A stretch of 64,000 nucleotides of DNA from Ectopseudomonas chengduensis (GCF_015712065.1 NZ_JACFYZ010000015.1:1-64000), one strand, 5' to 3'; positions 35,655 through 44,916 are shown, numbered from the stretch's first letter. The notes: generated by a model from the letters alone, not told the origin. A program made the numbers and translations.

Positions 35655-36887
35655 ATGCTGCTCATCGCCTTTCTCGGTGGGGGTCTGACGCTCTTCAGCC
35701 CCTGCATTCTGCCGGTCATTCCGCTGCTGCTGAGCAGCACCCGTGGCAACGTCCGTACAACCCTGCTGACCTTGCTCGGACTGGCCTCGGGCTTCGCCAC
35801 ACTGGCAAGCCTGGCGGCGGTGTCTGCCAACTGGGTGATCGAGGCCAGCGTATGGGGCCGCTACCTGGCCCTGGCGATCCTCACGCTGTCAGCGCTGGCG
35901 CTGCTCTCCGCGCGAGTCAGCGCCTGTTTGTCCCGCCCCTGGCTGTGGCTGGGCGCTCGCCTGCAGGGCGATGCCCGCCGCCTGCCGCCTGCGCTCTCGG
36001 CCTGGCTGCTGGGCGTTGCCAGCGGCTTGCTGTGGGCACCCTGTGCCGGGCCGATCCTCGGGCTGATTCTTTCGGGGGCCATGCTTGAGGGGCCCAGCGT
36101 GAACACCACTCTGCTGTTGTTCAGTTTCGGCCTGGGCAGCGCGGTGGCGCTGGCGATCCTGATCCTCCTCGGACGCGTTGCGTTACGGCGGTTGCGGCCC
36201 TCGCTGCGCCTGATCGAGTGGCTGCGGCGCGGCGCCGGTGCGGTGGCGTTGTTGGCGATCATCGGCATCGCCAGTGGGCTCAATGCGCAACTGGCCAACC
36301 CTGCGATGTCGGGCCTGCTGTCCACCCTGGAACGCCGGGTGCTCGAGGTGGTGCCTCGTGTGTTCGAAGGGTTGGTCGGCAGCGCTCGAGCGGCCGTGCC
36401 CGTTCATCTGCCAGACCTGGGATTGGCACCTGAACTGAGCGGCGTTACGCAGTGGCTCAACAGCGCGCCACTGGACTGGACCCAATTGCGGGGGAAGGTA
36501 GTGCTGGTGGATTTCTGGACCTATGACTGCATCAACTGCCGCAACAGCCTGCCCTATGTGAATCAGTGGGCACAGCGCTATGCCGAGCAGGGATTGGTGG
36601 TCGTGGGTGTGCATACTCCGGAATACCCCCATGAGCGTATCGTCGCCAATGTCCGTCAGGCGATCAAACAACTGGGCATCCGCCACCCGGTGGCGATCGA
36701 CAACCAGTATCAGGTGTGGAGTGCATTCGGCAATCAGTACTGGCCCGCGCATTACTTCATCGATGCCGAGGGGCATATTCGCCATGCGCACATGGGCGAG
36801 GGCGATTACGCAGAGCAGGAACGCGTCATTCAGGAGCTACTGCGCATGAAGGATATGCGCGCTGGGGCGGACAGCGCAGCTGGGTAA
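35655..36887 (+). CDS. DipZ-like CcdA-thioredoxin fusion protein
   Basis: A 410-residue protein. The N-terminal six-TM CcdA/DsbD-beta domain (about 1-225) has the redox pair Cys17 (FSPCILPVIPL) and Cys130 (LLWAPCAGPI). A periplasmic thioredoxin/TlpA-like domain (about 280-400) carries CINC (Cys292, Cys295) in DFWTYDCINCRNSLP, the DipZ signature. It moves electrons from cytosolic thioredoxin to periplasmic targets. The neighbouring Cys-rich HvfA-like and DUF2790 proteins are plausible clients. GAGGTAACC precedes ATG. Confidence 0.9.
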   Translation: MLLIAFLGGGLTLFSPCILPVIPLLLSSTRGNVRTTLLTLLGLASGFATLASLAAVSANWVIEASVWGRYLALAILTLSALALLSARVSACLSRPWLWLGARLQGDARRLPPALSAWLLGVASGLLWAPCAGPILGLILSGAMLEGPSVNTTLLLFSFGLGSAVALAILILLGRVALRRLRPSLRLIEWLRRGAGAVALLAIIGIASGLNAQLANPAMSGLLSTLERRVLEVVPRVFEGLVGSARAAVPVHLPDLGLAPELSGVTQWLNSAPLDWTQLRGKVVLVDFWTYDCINCRNSLPYVNQWAQRYAEQGLVVVGVHTPEYPHERIVANVRQAIKQLGIRHPVAIDNQYQVWSAFGNQYWPAHYFIDAEGHIRHAHMGEGDYAEQERVIQELLRMKDMRAGADSAAG

Positions 36888-36984
36888 GTGACGTGTCCAC
36901 CTATTATTTAACACCGACTTACGGCAGGGCTCGAAGCCTGAGCAAACCAGCAGAAGGTGCGCTGCCGCGTCGTCTTCGAATCGA

Positions 36985-38169
36985 TCATGGGCGAAGCTCG
37001 CCCATCGTCGAGCTCGACTCACGGGGGGCAAGAGCAGTTAGCGCCATGGCCGCACAAGACAGCAGGATGCCAACAGTGGCAAGGCCTATCCAGCCTGCTC
37101 GGTGTACGCCGTAATTCCCCAATGCAGCGCCAATCGCTCCGCCCAGAAAATACGACCCCATGAATACGGTGTTGAGACGGCTCCGAGCTTCGGGTCTCAG
37201 GGTGAATACGCGTGCCTGGTTGGCAATCAGTCCGGCGCGATTGCCAACGTCGAGCAGCACCATGCCGAGGATCAGCCAGCCAAGACTTTGCCCGCCCGCT
37301 GCGATGCAGGCGAAACCCAGGGTGAGGGTCATTGCGCCGGCGATGGCCAGGGTGCGTACGCCCAGACGATCGGTCAGTGCGCCAATTTGGGGTGACGCGC
37401 CGATGCCCAACAGCGCGACCAGGCCAAACAGGCCGATGGTGGCGGAACCGAAACCGTAGGGTGGTTGTGCCAACAGCGCAGCAAGCGAGGCCCACAGCGC
37501 ACTGAACGCGGCGAACATCAGCAAGCCGCTCGCCGCACAGTAACGCAGCACGCCTTCCTCCCGGACCAGGCTGCCCAGCGAACGCAGGAGCCAGCCATAG
37601 CTTATCGTCGTCAGGCTCGTAGTGGCGGGCAGGCTCTTGGCAACAATGATCAGCAGCAACACATCGCTGAGCGAGGCTAATACGAAGACGGCACGCCACC
37701 CCATATTTTCGCCGGCGAACCCTCCAACCATGCGCGCCAGCAAGAGGCCAGCCGAGAGGCCGCTGAGCAGGCTGCCGACGATGCGACCTCGCTCAGCCGG
37801 AGTGGCCAGTCCCGACAGGGAGGGAATGATGATCTGCGCAGTGATTGCCGTCACACCGACCAGGAGGCTGCCCACGCACAGCACTGTGAGGTTCGGCGCC
37901 ACAGCGCAGAGGATCAAGGCGACGGCATTTGCAGCGATGGCCAGCAACGCGAGCTGGCGTGGCTGTCGGCAATCGGCGAGCGGCACGATGAACAGCAGGC
38001 CTGCCGCATAGCCAAGCTGCGTCAAGGTGGCGACCAGACCGGCCTGTGTCGGCGCCAGGCCAAACGACGCCGCCATCTGTGGCAGAAGCGGCTGGTGATA
38101 GTAGATGGTCGAGACGGCCAGCGCGCAGCAAAGGGCCATGAGGGTGACCAGTCGACTGGAAACGCTCAT
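36985..38169 (-). CDS. MFS transporter
   Basis: A 394-residue major-facilitator protein with 12 predicted TM segments. It starts YYHQPLLPQMAASFGLAPTQAG and has PLADCRQPRQLALL as the loop 2-3 motif, resembling the YgaY/sugar-efflux-like MFS exporters. It lies 36 bases downstream of the isochorismatase-like gene on the same strand and is probably in its operon under the HxlR regulator. The substrate is unknown. Confidence 0.85.
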   Translation of the reverse strand: MSVSSRLVTLMALCCALAVSTIYYHQPLLPQMAASFGLAPTQAGLVATLTQLGYAAGLLFIVPLADCRQPRQLALLAIAANAVALILCAVAPNLTVLCVGSLLVGVTAITAQIIIPSLSGLATPAERGRIVGSLLSGLSAGLLLARMVGGFAGENMGWRAVFVLASLSDVLLLIIVAKSLPATTSLTTISYGWLLRSLGSLVREEGVLRYCAASGLLMFAAFSALWASLAALLAQPPYGFGSATIGLFGLVALLGIGASPQIGALTDRLGVRTLAIAGAMTLTLGFACIAAGGQSLGWLILGMVLLDVGNRAGLIANQARVFTLRPEARSRLNTVFMGSYFLGGAIGAALGNYGVHRAGWIGLATVGILLSCAAMALTALAPRESSSTMGELRP

Positions 38170-38205
38170 CGGAGCTGAAGAAGAGACAGACGTGACGCCA
38201 TCCCT

Positions 38206-38829
38206 TCACTGCTGCAGGGCCTGCACGAGCCCGTGGGTATCGACGATGCTGTGCGCAAACGTTGGCCCGTTCAGGTCGTGCGCCGCGTGCATCATTTCCT
38301 TGCTGAAGGCGGCTGTTGCATCTCGGACCAGTGTGACGTGGTAACCCAGCTCCATGGCGAAGCGTGCGGTTGATTCGATACAGGTGTTCGCCAGCAGGCC
38401 GACGACGATCACGTGTGTGATGCCTCGCTGCTTGAGCCGGAAGTCGAGGTCGGTATTGGCGAACCCGCTTTGTCCCCAGTGCTCCTGGACGATGATGTCG
38501 CCCTCCTGCGGCACGAAGTCGGGATGCCATTCGCCGCCCCAGGAGCCCTTGGCAAAAGTGTGGCGCTGCTGGATCAGGCGTTGGGTCGGGTTGGGGTGAT
38601 CCCAGTGGTCGTAGTCGCCGGGCTGCCAGCGCCGATGTGGCACGTAGTACACCTGGATGGCCTGCGCTCGAACGGCGGCAACAGTGGTGCGCAAGTTGTC
38701 GAGCAGATGAACGTCGTCCGCGACGCTTTTGAGCATGGGAAACAGCTTGCCGCCATCAGACAGGAAGTCGTTGTAGGGGTCGACCAGCAGCAGAGCGGTC
38801 CGCTCCGGGGAGTACACAGGGTGGCTCAT
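38206..38829 (-). CDS. Isochorismatase-family cysteine hydrolase
   Basis: A 207-residue cysteine hydrolase with Asp17 (LLLVDPYNDFLS) and nucleophile Cys150 (LLANTCIESTARFAMELG). The region that normally carries the catalytic Lys reads VQEHWGQSGFANTDLDF, so the third member is not obvious. The start at 38829 follows TGGAGC and removes an implausible 32-residue extension. It is divergent from the HxlR regulator. The substrate (amide or isochorismate-like) is unknown. Confidence 0.85.
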   Translation of the reverse strand: MSHPVYSPERTALLLVDPYNDFLSDGGKLFPMLKSVADDVHLLDNLRTTVAAVRAQAIQVYYVPHRRWQPGDYDHWDHPNPTQRLIQQRHTFAKGSWGGEWHPDFVPQEGDIIVQEHWGQSGFANTDLDFRLKQRGITHVIVVGLLANTCIESTARFAMELGYHVTLVRDATAAFSKEMMHAAHDLNGPTFAHSIVDTHGLVQALQQ

Positions 38830-38930
38830 GACGGTGCTCCAGATAGAGGAGAGGGGCTGGGACTTATGCTGCACGGGCAAATGCCTCGATTGCCCATTGC
38901 GCTGCGTAAGCCTTTCGGGGTTCATATTAA

Positions 38931-38945
38931 CTATGAAAATAATAG
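38931..38945. promoter_or_regulatory. Candidate HxlR operator, copy 1
   Basis: CTATGAAAATAATAG, an interrupted CTAT...ATAG palindrome, lies in the divergent promoter. It matches the copy at 39007-39021 except for one base (ATAATAG against ACAATAG). Confidence 0.5.
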
Positions 38946-39006
38946 TGTAAATTGGAATGAGGCCTTGAGAGGTGATCCGTGAGGCATTGCCATCCTGGTT
39001 GCGCTA

Positions 39007-39021
39007 CTATGAAAACAATAG
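39007..39021. promoter_or_regulatory. Candidate HxlR operator, copy 2
   Basis: CTATGAAAACAATAG lies 76 bp from copy 1 and 22 bp before the preferred HxlR start. Two matching boxes suggest cooperative binding and autoregulation. Confidence 0.5.
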
Positions 39022-39043
39022 CTACTACGGAGAAAAGAGCGCG

Positions 39044-39541
39044 ATGCCAATGCAGGATGAGACAAACGACACGGTGTGCCCGGTGGCGCGCTCGGTGGAT
39101 TTGGTGGGCGACAAATGGACCATTCTGGTCATGCGTGAGCTGTACATGGGCGCGACGCGCTTCGAGGAAATGCAGATCCAGACCGCAGCTACGCCTCAGA
39201 TGTTGACCTCGCGCCTGAAAGCGCTGGAAGCCAACGGCCTAGTCGAACGCCGGCCCTACAACGAAAAGCCGCTGCGCTACGAATACCTTCTGACTGACAA
39301 GGGCTGGGACTTCTATCCCGTGATCTACGCGCTACGCGCCTGGGGCGAGAAGTGGTGCAAGAACCCGGATGAGGGCTTGGCCGTGCATTTCGTGCATCGC
39401 GCGTGCGGCCATGACGTTGGCGTGGCCAGCGTTTGCCCTCACTGCGGCGACCCTGTGGAGCGCAAGGACCTGGAAGCGGTGATCAGCAATCGTTTCCTTG
39501 GCGAGCGCGAGTCTCGCCGGGAAGCCTTCAAGAGGAAGTAG
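39044..39541 (+). CDS. HxlR-family transcriptional regulator with zinc-ribbon-like tail
   Basis: A 165-residue regulator. The HxlR winged helix (about 10-105) shows CPVARSVDLVGDKWTILVMREL, FEEMQIQTAATPQMLTSRLKALEANGLV and LTDKGWDFYPVIYAL. The C-terminal RACGHDVGVASVCPHCGDPV adds a Cys-x2-Cys knuckle plus Cys/His, a possible metal or redox site. The start at 39044 was chosen because the upstream in-frame ATG overlaps the operator repeats. Confidence 0.87.
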   Translation: MPMQDETNDTVCPVARSVDLVGDKWTILVMRELYMGATRFEEMQIQTAATPQMLTSRLKALEANGLVERRPYNEKPLRYEYLLTDKGWDFYPVIYALRAWGEKWCKNPDEGLAVHFVHRACGHDVGVASVCPHCGDPVERKDLEAVISNRFLGERESRREAFKRK

Positions 39542-39947
39542 CTGAGGCCAGGAAGCGTTCCCGTCCTGGTGGGTAGCTTGAATTAGAGGCGAACTCTATG
39601 AGGCCGCTATTGGCCATAGCCGACCCTCTTGACGACAACTATCTACTAGTCGACGCCGGCTATCTGCGATTGATTCAGCGGTCTATGCCGGTCCTGTTTG
39701 CCTAAAGCAAGCGACTGTCTGGCTGACGAAGCGCCCGATAGTGGCGGCGAGCGTGACACCTGATGGCGCGACTCGCTGACAGGTCATATGAATATTCTTA
39801 TTTGGTATTTAAATTAATTTTCTTATACCTATAAAGTTCCATTCCATGCGTACCTGCCGACCAATCGGCGCGCCGCACTGAACACATGGCCGAACCCTCG
39901 GCCGGTCAAAGTGATGCGCCGATTGGCGCCTTTGCATGGAGTTTTCT
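39542..39947. other. 406-base gap before tauD-like gene
   Basis: No supported gene. A 35-codon frame at 39598-39705 lacks a ribosome site. The right half holds a very AT-rich tract (39785-39834), probably the promoter of the sulfonate-type operon. Confidence 0.5.
39785..39834 (+). promoter_or_regulatory. AT-rich candidate promoter of the tauD-ABC operon
   Basis: TATGAATATTCTTATTTGGT continues into a run of A/T with TATACC and TATAAAG. Its composition resembles the tracts before tcyJ, dcyD/metQ and sfnB. A CysB-dependent promoter is proposed. Confidence 0.4.
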
Positions 39948-40838
39948 ATGTCGGCAGTAGCCCATACCACCACCGCGGCGTCGGCACAGTCGTTCGAAGT
40001 TCGTCCCTTCGATGCGCCAGTGGGCGCCGAGATCATCGGTCTTGATCTGACCCGGCCGCTCAGTGATGACGACTTCGCCCGTGTCCATCGCGCCCATCTC
40101 GATCACGCCCTGCTGGTATTCCGTGACCAGCGCATCACGCCCGAGCAGCAGATCGCCTTCAGCCGCCGTTTCGGCCCGCTGCAGATCCACGTGCTCAAGC
40201 AGTTTCTGCTGGCCGATCACCCGGAGATTTTCATCATCTCCAACATCGTCGAGAACGGTCAGCCCATCGGCCTGGGCGATGCCGGCAAGTTCTGGCATTC
40301 GGATCTGTCCTACAAGGAATTCCCCAGCCTGGGCTCCATGCTGTTGGCTCAGGAGCTGCCGGAGGAGGGCGGCGATACGCTGTTCGCCAGCCAGCAACTG
40401 GCTTATGAAACCCTGCCGGCGGAGCTGCGCCAGGCCATCGAAGGCAAACGTGCCGCGCATTCCTACACCGCGCGCTATGCCGATGAAGTGTTTGCGGGCA
40501 TTCGTCGCCCGACGCTGACCGAGGCGCAACTGGCCGAGGTCAAGTCGGTCGTGCACCCGGTGGTGCGTACCCACCCGGAAACCGGGCGCAAAGGTCTGTT
40601 CGTCAACGAGAACTTCACCACCCATATTCTCGACGTGCCCGAGGACGAGAGCCGACAGATTCTTGCCGAACTCTACGCCCACAGCGCGAAACCCGAGTTC
40701 ATCTACCGCCACCAATGGCAACCCCACGACATGGTGTTCTGGGACAACCGTGCGCTGATTCACCTGGCCACCGGTTGCCCGAGCCACCTGCGCCGACGCA
40801 TGCACCGCACGACGATCCAGGGCGACGTGCCGTTCTGA
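39948..40838 (+). CDS. TauD/TfdA-family alpha-ketoglutarate-dependent dioxygenase
   Basis: A 296-residue non-heme Fe(II) oxygenase. The facial triad is visible as His-x-Asp in KFWHSDLSYKE and the distal His in HRTTIQGD or HLATG; the alpha-ketoglutarate-binding Arg lies in the HLRRRMHRTTIQG end. Its position before an ABC system with sulfonate-type binding proteins suggests release of sulfite or sulfate from an organosulfur compound. The exact substrate cannot be told from sequence. GGAG is 6 bases before ATG 39948. Confidence 0.85.
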   Translation: MSAVAHTTTAASAQSFEVRPFDAPVGAEIIGLDLTRPLSDDDFARVHRAHLDHALLVFRDQRITPEQQIAFSRRFGPLQIHVLKQFLLADHPEIFIISNIVENGQPIGLGDAGKFWHSDLSYKEFPSLGSMLLAQELPEEGGDTLFASQQLAYETLPAELRQAIEGKRAAHSYTARYADEVFAGIRRPTLTEAQLAEVKSVVHPVVRTHPETGRKGLFVNENFTTHILDVPEDESRQILAELYAHSAKPEFIYRHQWQPHDMVFWDNRALIHLATGCPSHLRRRMHRTTIQGDVPF

Positions 40839-40891
40839 AAGGCCGCAACACCCTAATTCCCTTTTCGCTTGTATCCGAATGGAGTCACACC

Positions 40892-41935
40892 ATGTCTCTA
40901 GGTAAACGCTTTCCCTTCATTCCGCGTTTTGGCCGGATGGCCAGCACTATCGGTTTGTCCCTGAGCCTGCTGGCCGGCTCGCTGGCGGCGCCTCAGGCGG
41001 CGCAGGCCGAGGGGCAGATTCGCATCGCCGAGCAGTTCGGCATCGTCTACCTGCTGCTCAACGTGGTGCGTGACCAGCAGTTGATCGAGAAGCACGGCAA
41101 GGCCGATGGCCTGGATATCAAGGTCGACTGGCAGCAACTCTCTGGCGGTGCGGCTATCAACGATGCGCTGCTGTCTGGCGCCATCGACATCGCCGGTGCC
41201 GGTATCGGCCCGCTGCTCACCGTCTGGGATCGCACCCACGGCAAGCAGAACGTCAAGGGCGTGGCTTCGCTTGGCAACTTCCCGTACTACCTGCTGAGCA
41301 ACAACCCCAAGGTCAAGACCATTGCCGATTTCACCGAGAAGGATCGCATCGCCGTACCGGCGGTGGGCGTATCGGTGCAGTCGCGCTTCCTCCAGTACGC
41401 CGCCGCCAAGCAGTGGGGCGACAAGGAGTTCGACCGCCTGGACAAGTACACCGTGGCGCTGCCGCATCCGGATGCCACCGCCTCGCTGCTGTCCGGCGGT
41501 ACCGAGCTGACCGGGCATTTCTCCAACCCGCCGTTCCAGAACCAGGCGCTGGAGAACCCCAATGTGCATGTGGTGCTCGACACCTACAAGCTGCTCGGCC
41601 CGAACTCGCCGACCGTGCTCTATGCCACCGAGAAATTCCGCAACGACAACCCCAAGACCTACAAGGCCTTCGTCGCCGCGCTGGCCGAGGCAGCGCAGTT
41701 CGCCCAGAACGACAAGGGCGCGGCAGCCGACACCTACATCCGCGTCACCGGCGCCAAGATCAGCCGCGAGGACCTGCTGAAGATCATCGATAACGAGCAG
41801 TTCCAGTTCAGCGTCACACCGACCAACACCTACCCGCTGGCCGAGTTCCTCCAGCGTGTCGGCGCCATCAAAAACAAACCGGCCAGCTGGCAGGACTACT
41901 TCTTCGAAGACGCCGCCATCGGTCAGGGAAGCTGA
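40892..41935 (+). CDS. Sulfonate/sulfate-ester-type ABC substrate-binding protein 1
   Basis: A 347-residue periplasmic protein of the SsuA/TauA/AtsR class: signal peptide ending QAAQA-EG, then IRIAEQFGIVYLLLNVVRDQQLIEKHG and AINDALLSGAIDIAGAGIGPLLTVWDRTHGKQNVKG. GGAG precedes the ATG at 40892. It is followed after 6 bases by the ATPase. A second paralog ends the cluster (43882-44898). Confidence 0.85.
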   Translation: MSLGKRFPFIPRFGRMASTIGLSLSLLAGSLAAPQAAQAEGQIRIAEQFGIVYLLLNVVRDQQLIEKHGKADGLDIKVDWQQLSGGAAINDALLSGAIDIAGAGIGPLLTVWDRTHGKQNVKGVASLGNFPYYLLSNNPKVKTIADFTEKDRIAVPAVGVSVQSRFLQYAAAKQWGDKEFDRLDKYTVALPHPDATASLLSGGTELTGHFSNPPFQNQALENPNVHVVLDTYKLLGPNSPTVLYATEKFRNDNPKTYKAFVAALAEAAQFAQNDKGAAADTYIRVTGAKISREDLLKIIDNEQFQFSVTPTNTYPLAEFLQRVGAIKNKPASWQDYFFEDAAIGQGS

Positions 41936-41941
41936 TAAACC

Positions 41942-42811
41942 ATGAATGCCCCACTGCAAGGCCACACGGCCAGCACGCATAGCGCCGGCGCCTTCGACAC
42001 CCTGCTTGAGGTGGAGAAGGTCAGCCTCGAATACCGCACCCCACAGCGCGTAGTGCGCGCCACCCACGAAGTCAGCTTCGAGGTGGATCGCTCGGACCGT
42101 TTCGTGCTGCTCGGCCCTTCGGGGTGCGGCAAGTCCACCTTGCTCAAGGCCGTTGCCGGTTTCATCGAGCCGGTCGGCGGCCGCATCCGCCTGGATGGCG
42201 CCGAGGTGCGCGAGCCAGGCCCGGATCGCATCGTGGTGTTCCAGGAGTTCGACCAGCTGCCGCCGTGGAAGACGGTGAAGCAGAACGTCATGTTCCCGCT
42301 GCTGGCGTCGCGCACCCTGGGCCGCCGCGAGGCCGAAGAACGCGCCTTACATTACCTGGATAAGGTCGGCCTGGCCGCCTTCGCCGATGCCTACCCGCAC
42401 ACCCTGTCTGGCGGCATGAAGGCGCGCGTGGCGATTGCCCGTGCGTTGGCCATGCAGCCGAAGATCCTGCTGATGGACGAGCCCTTCGCCGCGCTCGACG
42501 CGTTGACCCGCCGCAAGATGCAGGAGGAGCTGCTGCAGCTGTGGGAAGAAGTGCGCTTCACCTTGCTGTTCGTCACCCACTCGATCGAGGAGGCTTTGAT
42601 CGTTGGCAACCGCATCCTGCTGCTGTCGCCGCACCCGGGGCGCGTGCGGGCGGAGGTGGGTAGTCATCAGTTCGACCTGCACAGCCTGGGCGGCGCGGCG
42701 TTCCAGCAGACCGCGCAACGTATTCATCGCCTGTTGTTCGAGGAAGACAGCGAGGAGGGCGCGCGCGCCGCTGCCGAGCTGGGCTTCCACGACATCCGCA
42801 TCGCCTACTGA
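41942..42811 (+). CDS. Sulfonate-type ABC transporter ATP-binding protein
   Basis: A 289-residue ATPase of the SsuB/TauB class: Walker A GPSGCGKST, Q-loop VFQEFDQLPPWKTV, signature LSGGMKARV, Walker B ILLMDEPFAALDA, H-loop VTHSIEEA. It lies between a binding protein and the permease in a compact operon, separated by 6 and 13 bases. Confidence 0.9.
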   Translation: MNAPLQGHTASTHSAGAFDTLLEVEKVSLEYRTPQRVVRATHEVSFEVDRSDRFVLLGPSGCGKSTLLKAVAGFIEPVGGRIRLDGAEVREPGPDRIVVFQEFDQLPPWKTVKQNVMFPLLASRTLGRREAEERALHYLDKVGLAAFADAYPHTLSGGMKARVAIARALAMQPKILLMDEPFAALDALTRRKMQEELLQLWEEVRFTLLFVTHSIEEALIVGNRILLLSPHPGRVRAEVGSHQFDLHSLGGAAFQQTAQRIHRLLFEEDSEEGARAAAELGFHDIRIAY

Positions 42812-42824
42812 GGAGAGTGCAACC

Positions 42825-43691
42825 ATGAGTCTTTCCCCCGCACGGCGTGAGGAATACGAAATACCGCTGCAACCCTTGCCGGATCTCAAGCTGGAGCGCG
42901 AGCTGCCTCTGGCGCAGCGCCTGTGGCAACAGGGCTGGCTGCGCAAGACGCTGATCCTGCTGGCGCTGGCGCTGATCTGGGAGCTGGCAGCGCGTTACCA
43001 GGGCAATGACCTGCTGCTGCCCAGCTTCCTGCAGACGGCCAAGGCCTTCTTCGAGGGCATCGGCACTGGCGAGTTGCTGGAGAAGGTGGCGATCTCGCTG
43101 TCGGTGTTGGTCAAGGGCTATCTGCTCGGTATCGGCCTGGCCTTCCTGCTGACTACCCTGGCGGTGTCGACCCAGCTGGGGCGCGATCTGCTGTCGACCC
43201 TGACTTCGATGTTCAACCCGCTGCCGGCCATCGCGCTGCTGCCGCTGTCGCTGCTGTGGTTCGGCCTTGGCGAGAACAGCCTGATCTTCGTGCTGGTGCA
43301 TTCGGTGCTGTGGGCGCTGGCGCTCAATACCTATGCCGGGTTTCTCGGCGTGTCGGAGACCCAGCGCATGGCCGGGCGCAACTATGGTCTCAAGGGCCTG
43401 CGCTTCGTGCTGTTCATCCTGATCCCGGCGGCGCTGCCGTCGATCCTGGCGGGCCTGAAGATCGGCTGGGCCTTCGCCTGGCGCACCCTGATCGCCGCCG
43501 AACTGGTGTTCGGCGCCTCCAGCGGCAAGGGCGGCCTGGGCTGGTACATCTTCCAGAACCGCAACGAGCTGTACACCGACAAGGTCTTCGCCGGCCTGGC
43601 AGCGGTGATCCTGATCGGCCTGCTGGTGGAGAACCTCGTCTTCGCCACGGTGGAGCGGGTGACCGTGAAACGTTGGGGGATGCAGCGTTGA
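42825..43691 (+). CDS. Sulfonate-type ABC transporter permease
   Basis: A 288-residue BPD_transp_1 permease of the SsuC/TauC class with about six TM segments. It includes IALLPLSLLWFGLGENSLIF and the EAA-like loop RMAGRNYGLKGLRFVLFILIPAALPSILAGLKIG. AGGAG lies just before the ATG at 42825. The roughly 25-residue N-terminal cytosolic segment is charged. Confidence 0.9.
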   Translation: MSLSPARREEYEIPLQPLPDLKLERELPLAQRLWQQGWLRKTLILLALALIWELAARYQGNDLLLPSFLQTAKAFFEGIGTGELLEKVAISLSVLVKGYLLGIGLAFLLTTLAVSTQLGRDLLSTLTSMFNPLPAIALLPLSLLWFGLGENSLIFVLVHSVLWALALNTYAGFLGVSETQRMAGRNYGLKGLRFVLFILIPAALPSILAGLKIGWAFAWRTLIAAELVFGASSGKGGLGWYIFQNRNELYTDKVFAGLAAVILIGLLVENLVFATVERVTVKRWGMQR

Positions 43692-43735
43692 TACGTAGGG
43701 GGCCACGTCACCGATCCACCTGTGCGGCCCGAATC

Positions 43736-43810
43736 GTAGGGTGGGCCGGGCGGCGATCCGTTTTAGCCCACCAACTGGACGCACCGCCGGTGGGCTGAAG
43801 CCCACCCTAC
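43736..43810. repeat. 75-bp inverted-repeat element, GTAGGGTGG family
   Basis: The ends GTAGGGTGGGC (43736-43746) and GCCCACCCTAC (43800-43810) are perfect 11-bp inverted repeats. Inside is a second pair, AGCCCACC / GGTGGGCT. It sits in the 190-bp gap between the permease and the second binding protein. MITE- or REP-like, with no obvious target duplication. Confidence 0.7.
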
Positions 43811-43881
43811 ATACGGGGTCGGATCACCGCCCGGCCCACCTACACACGAATAATTCACTGATCACATAACGAGAAACCACC

Positions 43882-44898
43882 ATGACCAACACATTCACAT
43901 TCGACCGACTGGCCGCCGCGCTGGGCCTGCTCGGCGCATTGGCAACACCGCTGGCCGCCCAGGCCGAAGGCAAGATCAGTATCGCCCAGCAGTTCGGTAT
44001 CGGTTACCTGGTGCTGCACGTGGTCAAGGACCAGCAACTGATCGAGAAGCACGCCAAGGCCCAGGGCTTGGACAAGATCGAGGTCGAGTGGCGCACCATC
44101 TCCGGCGCCACCGCCATGAACGAGGCGCTGCTCGCCGGCGCCATCGATGTGGTATCGGCCGGCGTACCGCCGATGCTCACCGTCTGGGATCGCACTCATG
44201 GTCGGCAGAACGTCAAGGCGGTCGCCTCGCTCGGCTCGCTGCCCAACTACCTGTTGAGCAACCGTGAAGAGGTGAAGACGCTGGACGATCTGTCCGAGAA
44301 GGACCGCATCGCCGTGCCGGCAGCCGGCGTCGGCTTCCAGTCACGCACCCTGCAGATCGAGACCGCCAAGCTGTATGGCAAGGACGATTTCCAGCGTTTC
44401 GACAATATTTCCGTCAGCCTGCCGCACCCGGATGCCACCGCGGCGCTGATCAAGGGTGGTTCGGAAATCACCGCGCATTTCTCCAGCCCGCCGTTCCAGT
44501 ACCAGGCGCTGGAAAACCCCAAGGTGCACAAGCTGATCAGCAGCTACGACATCCTTGGCGGCCAGGCCACGTTCAACGTGCTCTACGCCACCGAGAAATT
44601 CCACGACGAGAACCCCAAGACCTACAAGGCCTTCTATGACGCGCTGGTGGAAGCCGAGCAGATCATCAAGGCGGACACGGCCGCTGCCGCCGAGACCTAC
44701 ATTCGCGTGGAGAACTCCAAGCTGCCGCTGGACTTCGTGAAGAAGATCATCGATGACCCGGAGAACGACTTCACCGTCTCGCCGCAGCGCACCTTCATCT
44801 ACGCCGAGCAGCTGCATGAACTGGGCGTGCTGAAGAACAAGGCGGCGTCCTGGAAGGACTACTTCTTCGAAGAGGCCTACGCCCATCCGGGTAGTTGA
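43882..44898 (+). CDS. Sulfonate/sulfate-ester-type ABC substrate-binding protein 2
   Basis: A 338-residue paralog of the protein at 40892: signal peptide ending LAAQA-EG, ISIAQQFGIGYLVLHVVKDQQLIEKHA, AMNEALLAGAIDVVSAGVPPMLTVWDRTHGRQNVK. The two share long stretches but differ in the hinge and late pocket region, so they may widen substrate range for one ATPase/permease. A clear terminator follows. Confidence 0.85.
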   Translation: MTNTFTFDRLAAALGLLGALATPLAAQAEGKISIAQQFGIGYLVLHVVKDQQLIEKHAKAQGLDKIEVEWRTISGATAMNEALLAGAIDVVSAGVPPMLTVWDRTHGRQNVKAVASLGSLPNYLLSNREEVKTLDDLSEKDRIAVPAAGVGFQSRTLQIETAKLYGKDDFQRFDNISVSLPHPDATAALIKGGSEITAHFSSPPFQYQALENPKVHKLISSYDILGGQATFNVLYATEKFHDENPKTYKAFYDALVEAEQIIKADTAAAAETYIRVENSKLPLDFVKKIIDDPENDFTVSPQRTFIYAEQLHELGVLKNKAASWKDYFFEEAYAHPGS

Positions 44899-44916
44899 TC
44901 ACCACCGCTGTTCGTA

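Noticed and set aside
39598..39705. 35-codon frame in the gap before the tauD-like gene
   Set aside because: No ribosome site, no recognisable family; too short to support.
42573..43805. 410-codon open frame antisense to the sulfonate-type permease
   Set aside because: Very Gln/Arg-rich composition typical of antisense reading of a hydrophobic protein; no domain or start signal.
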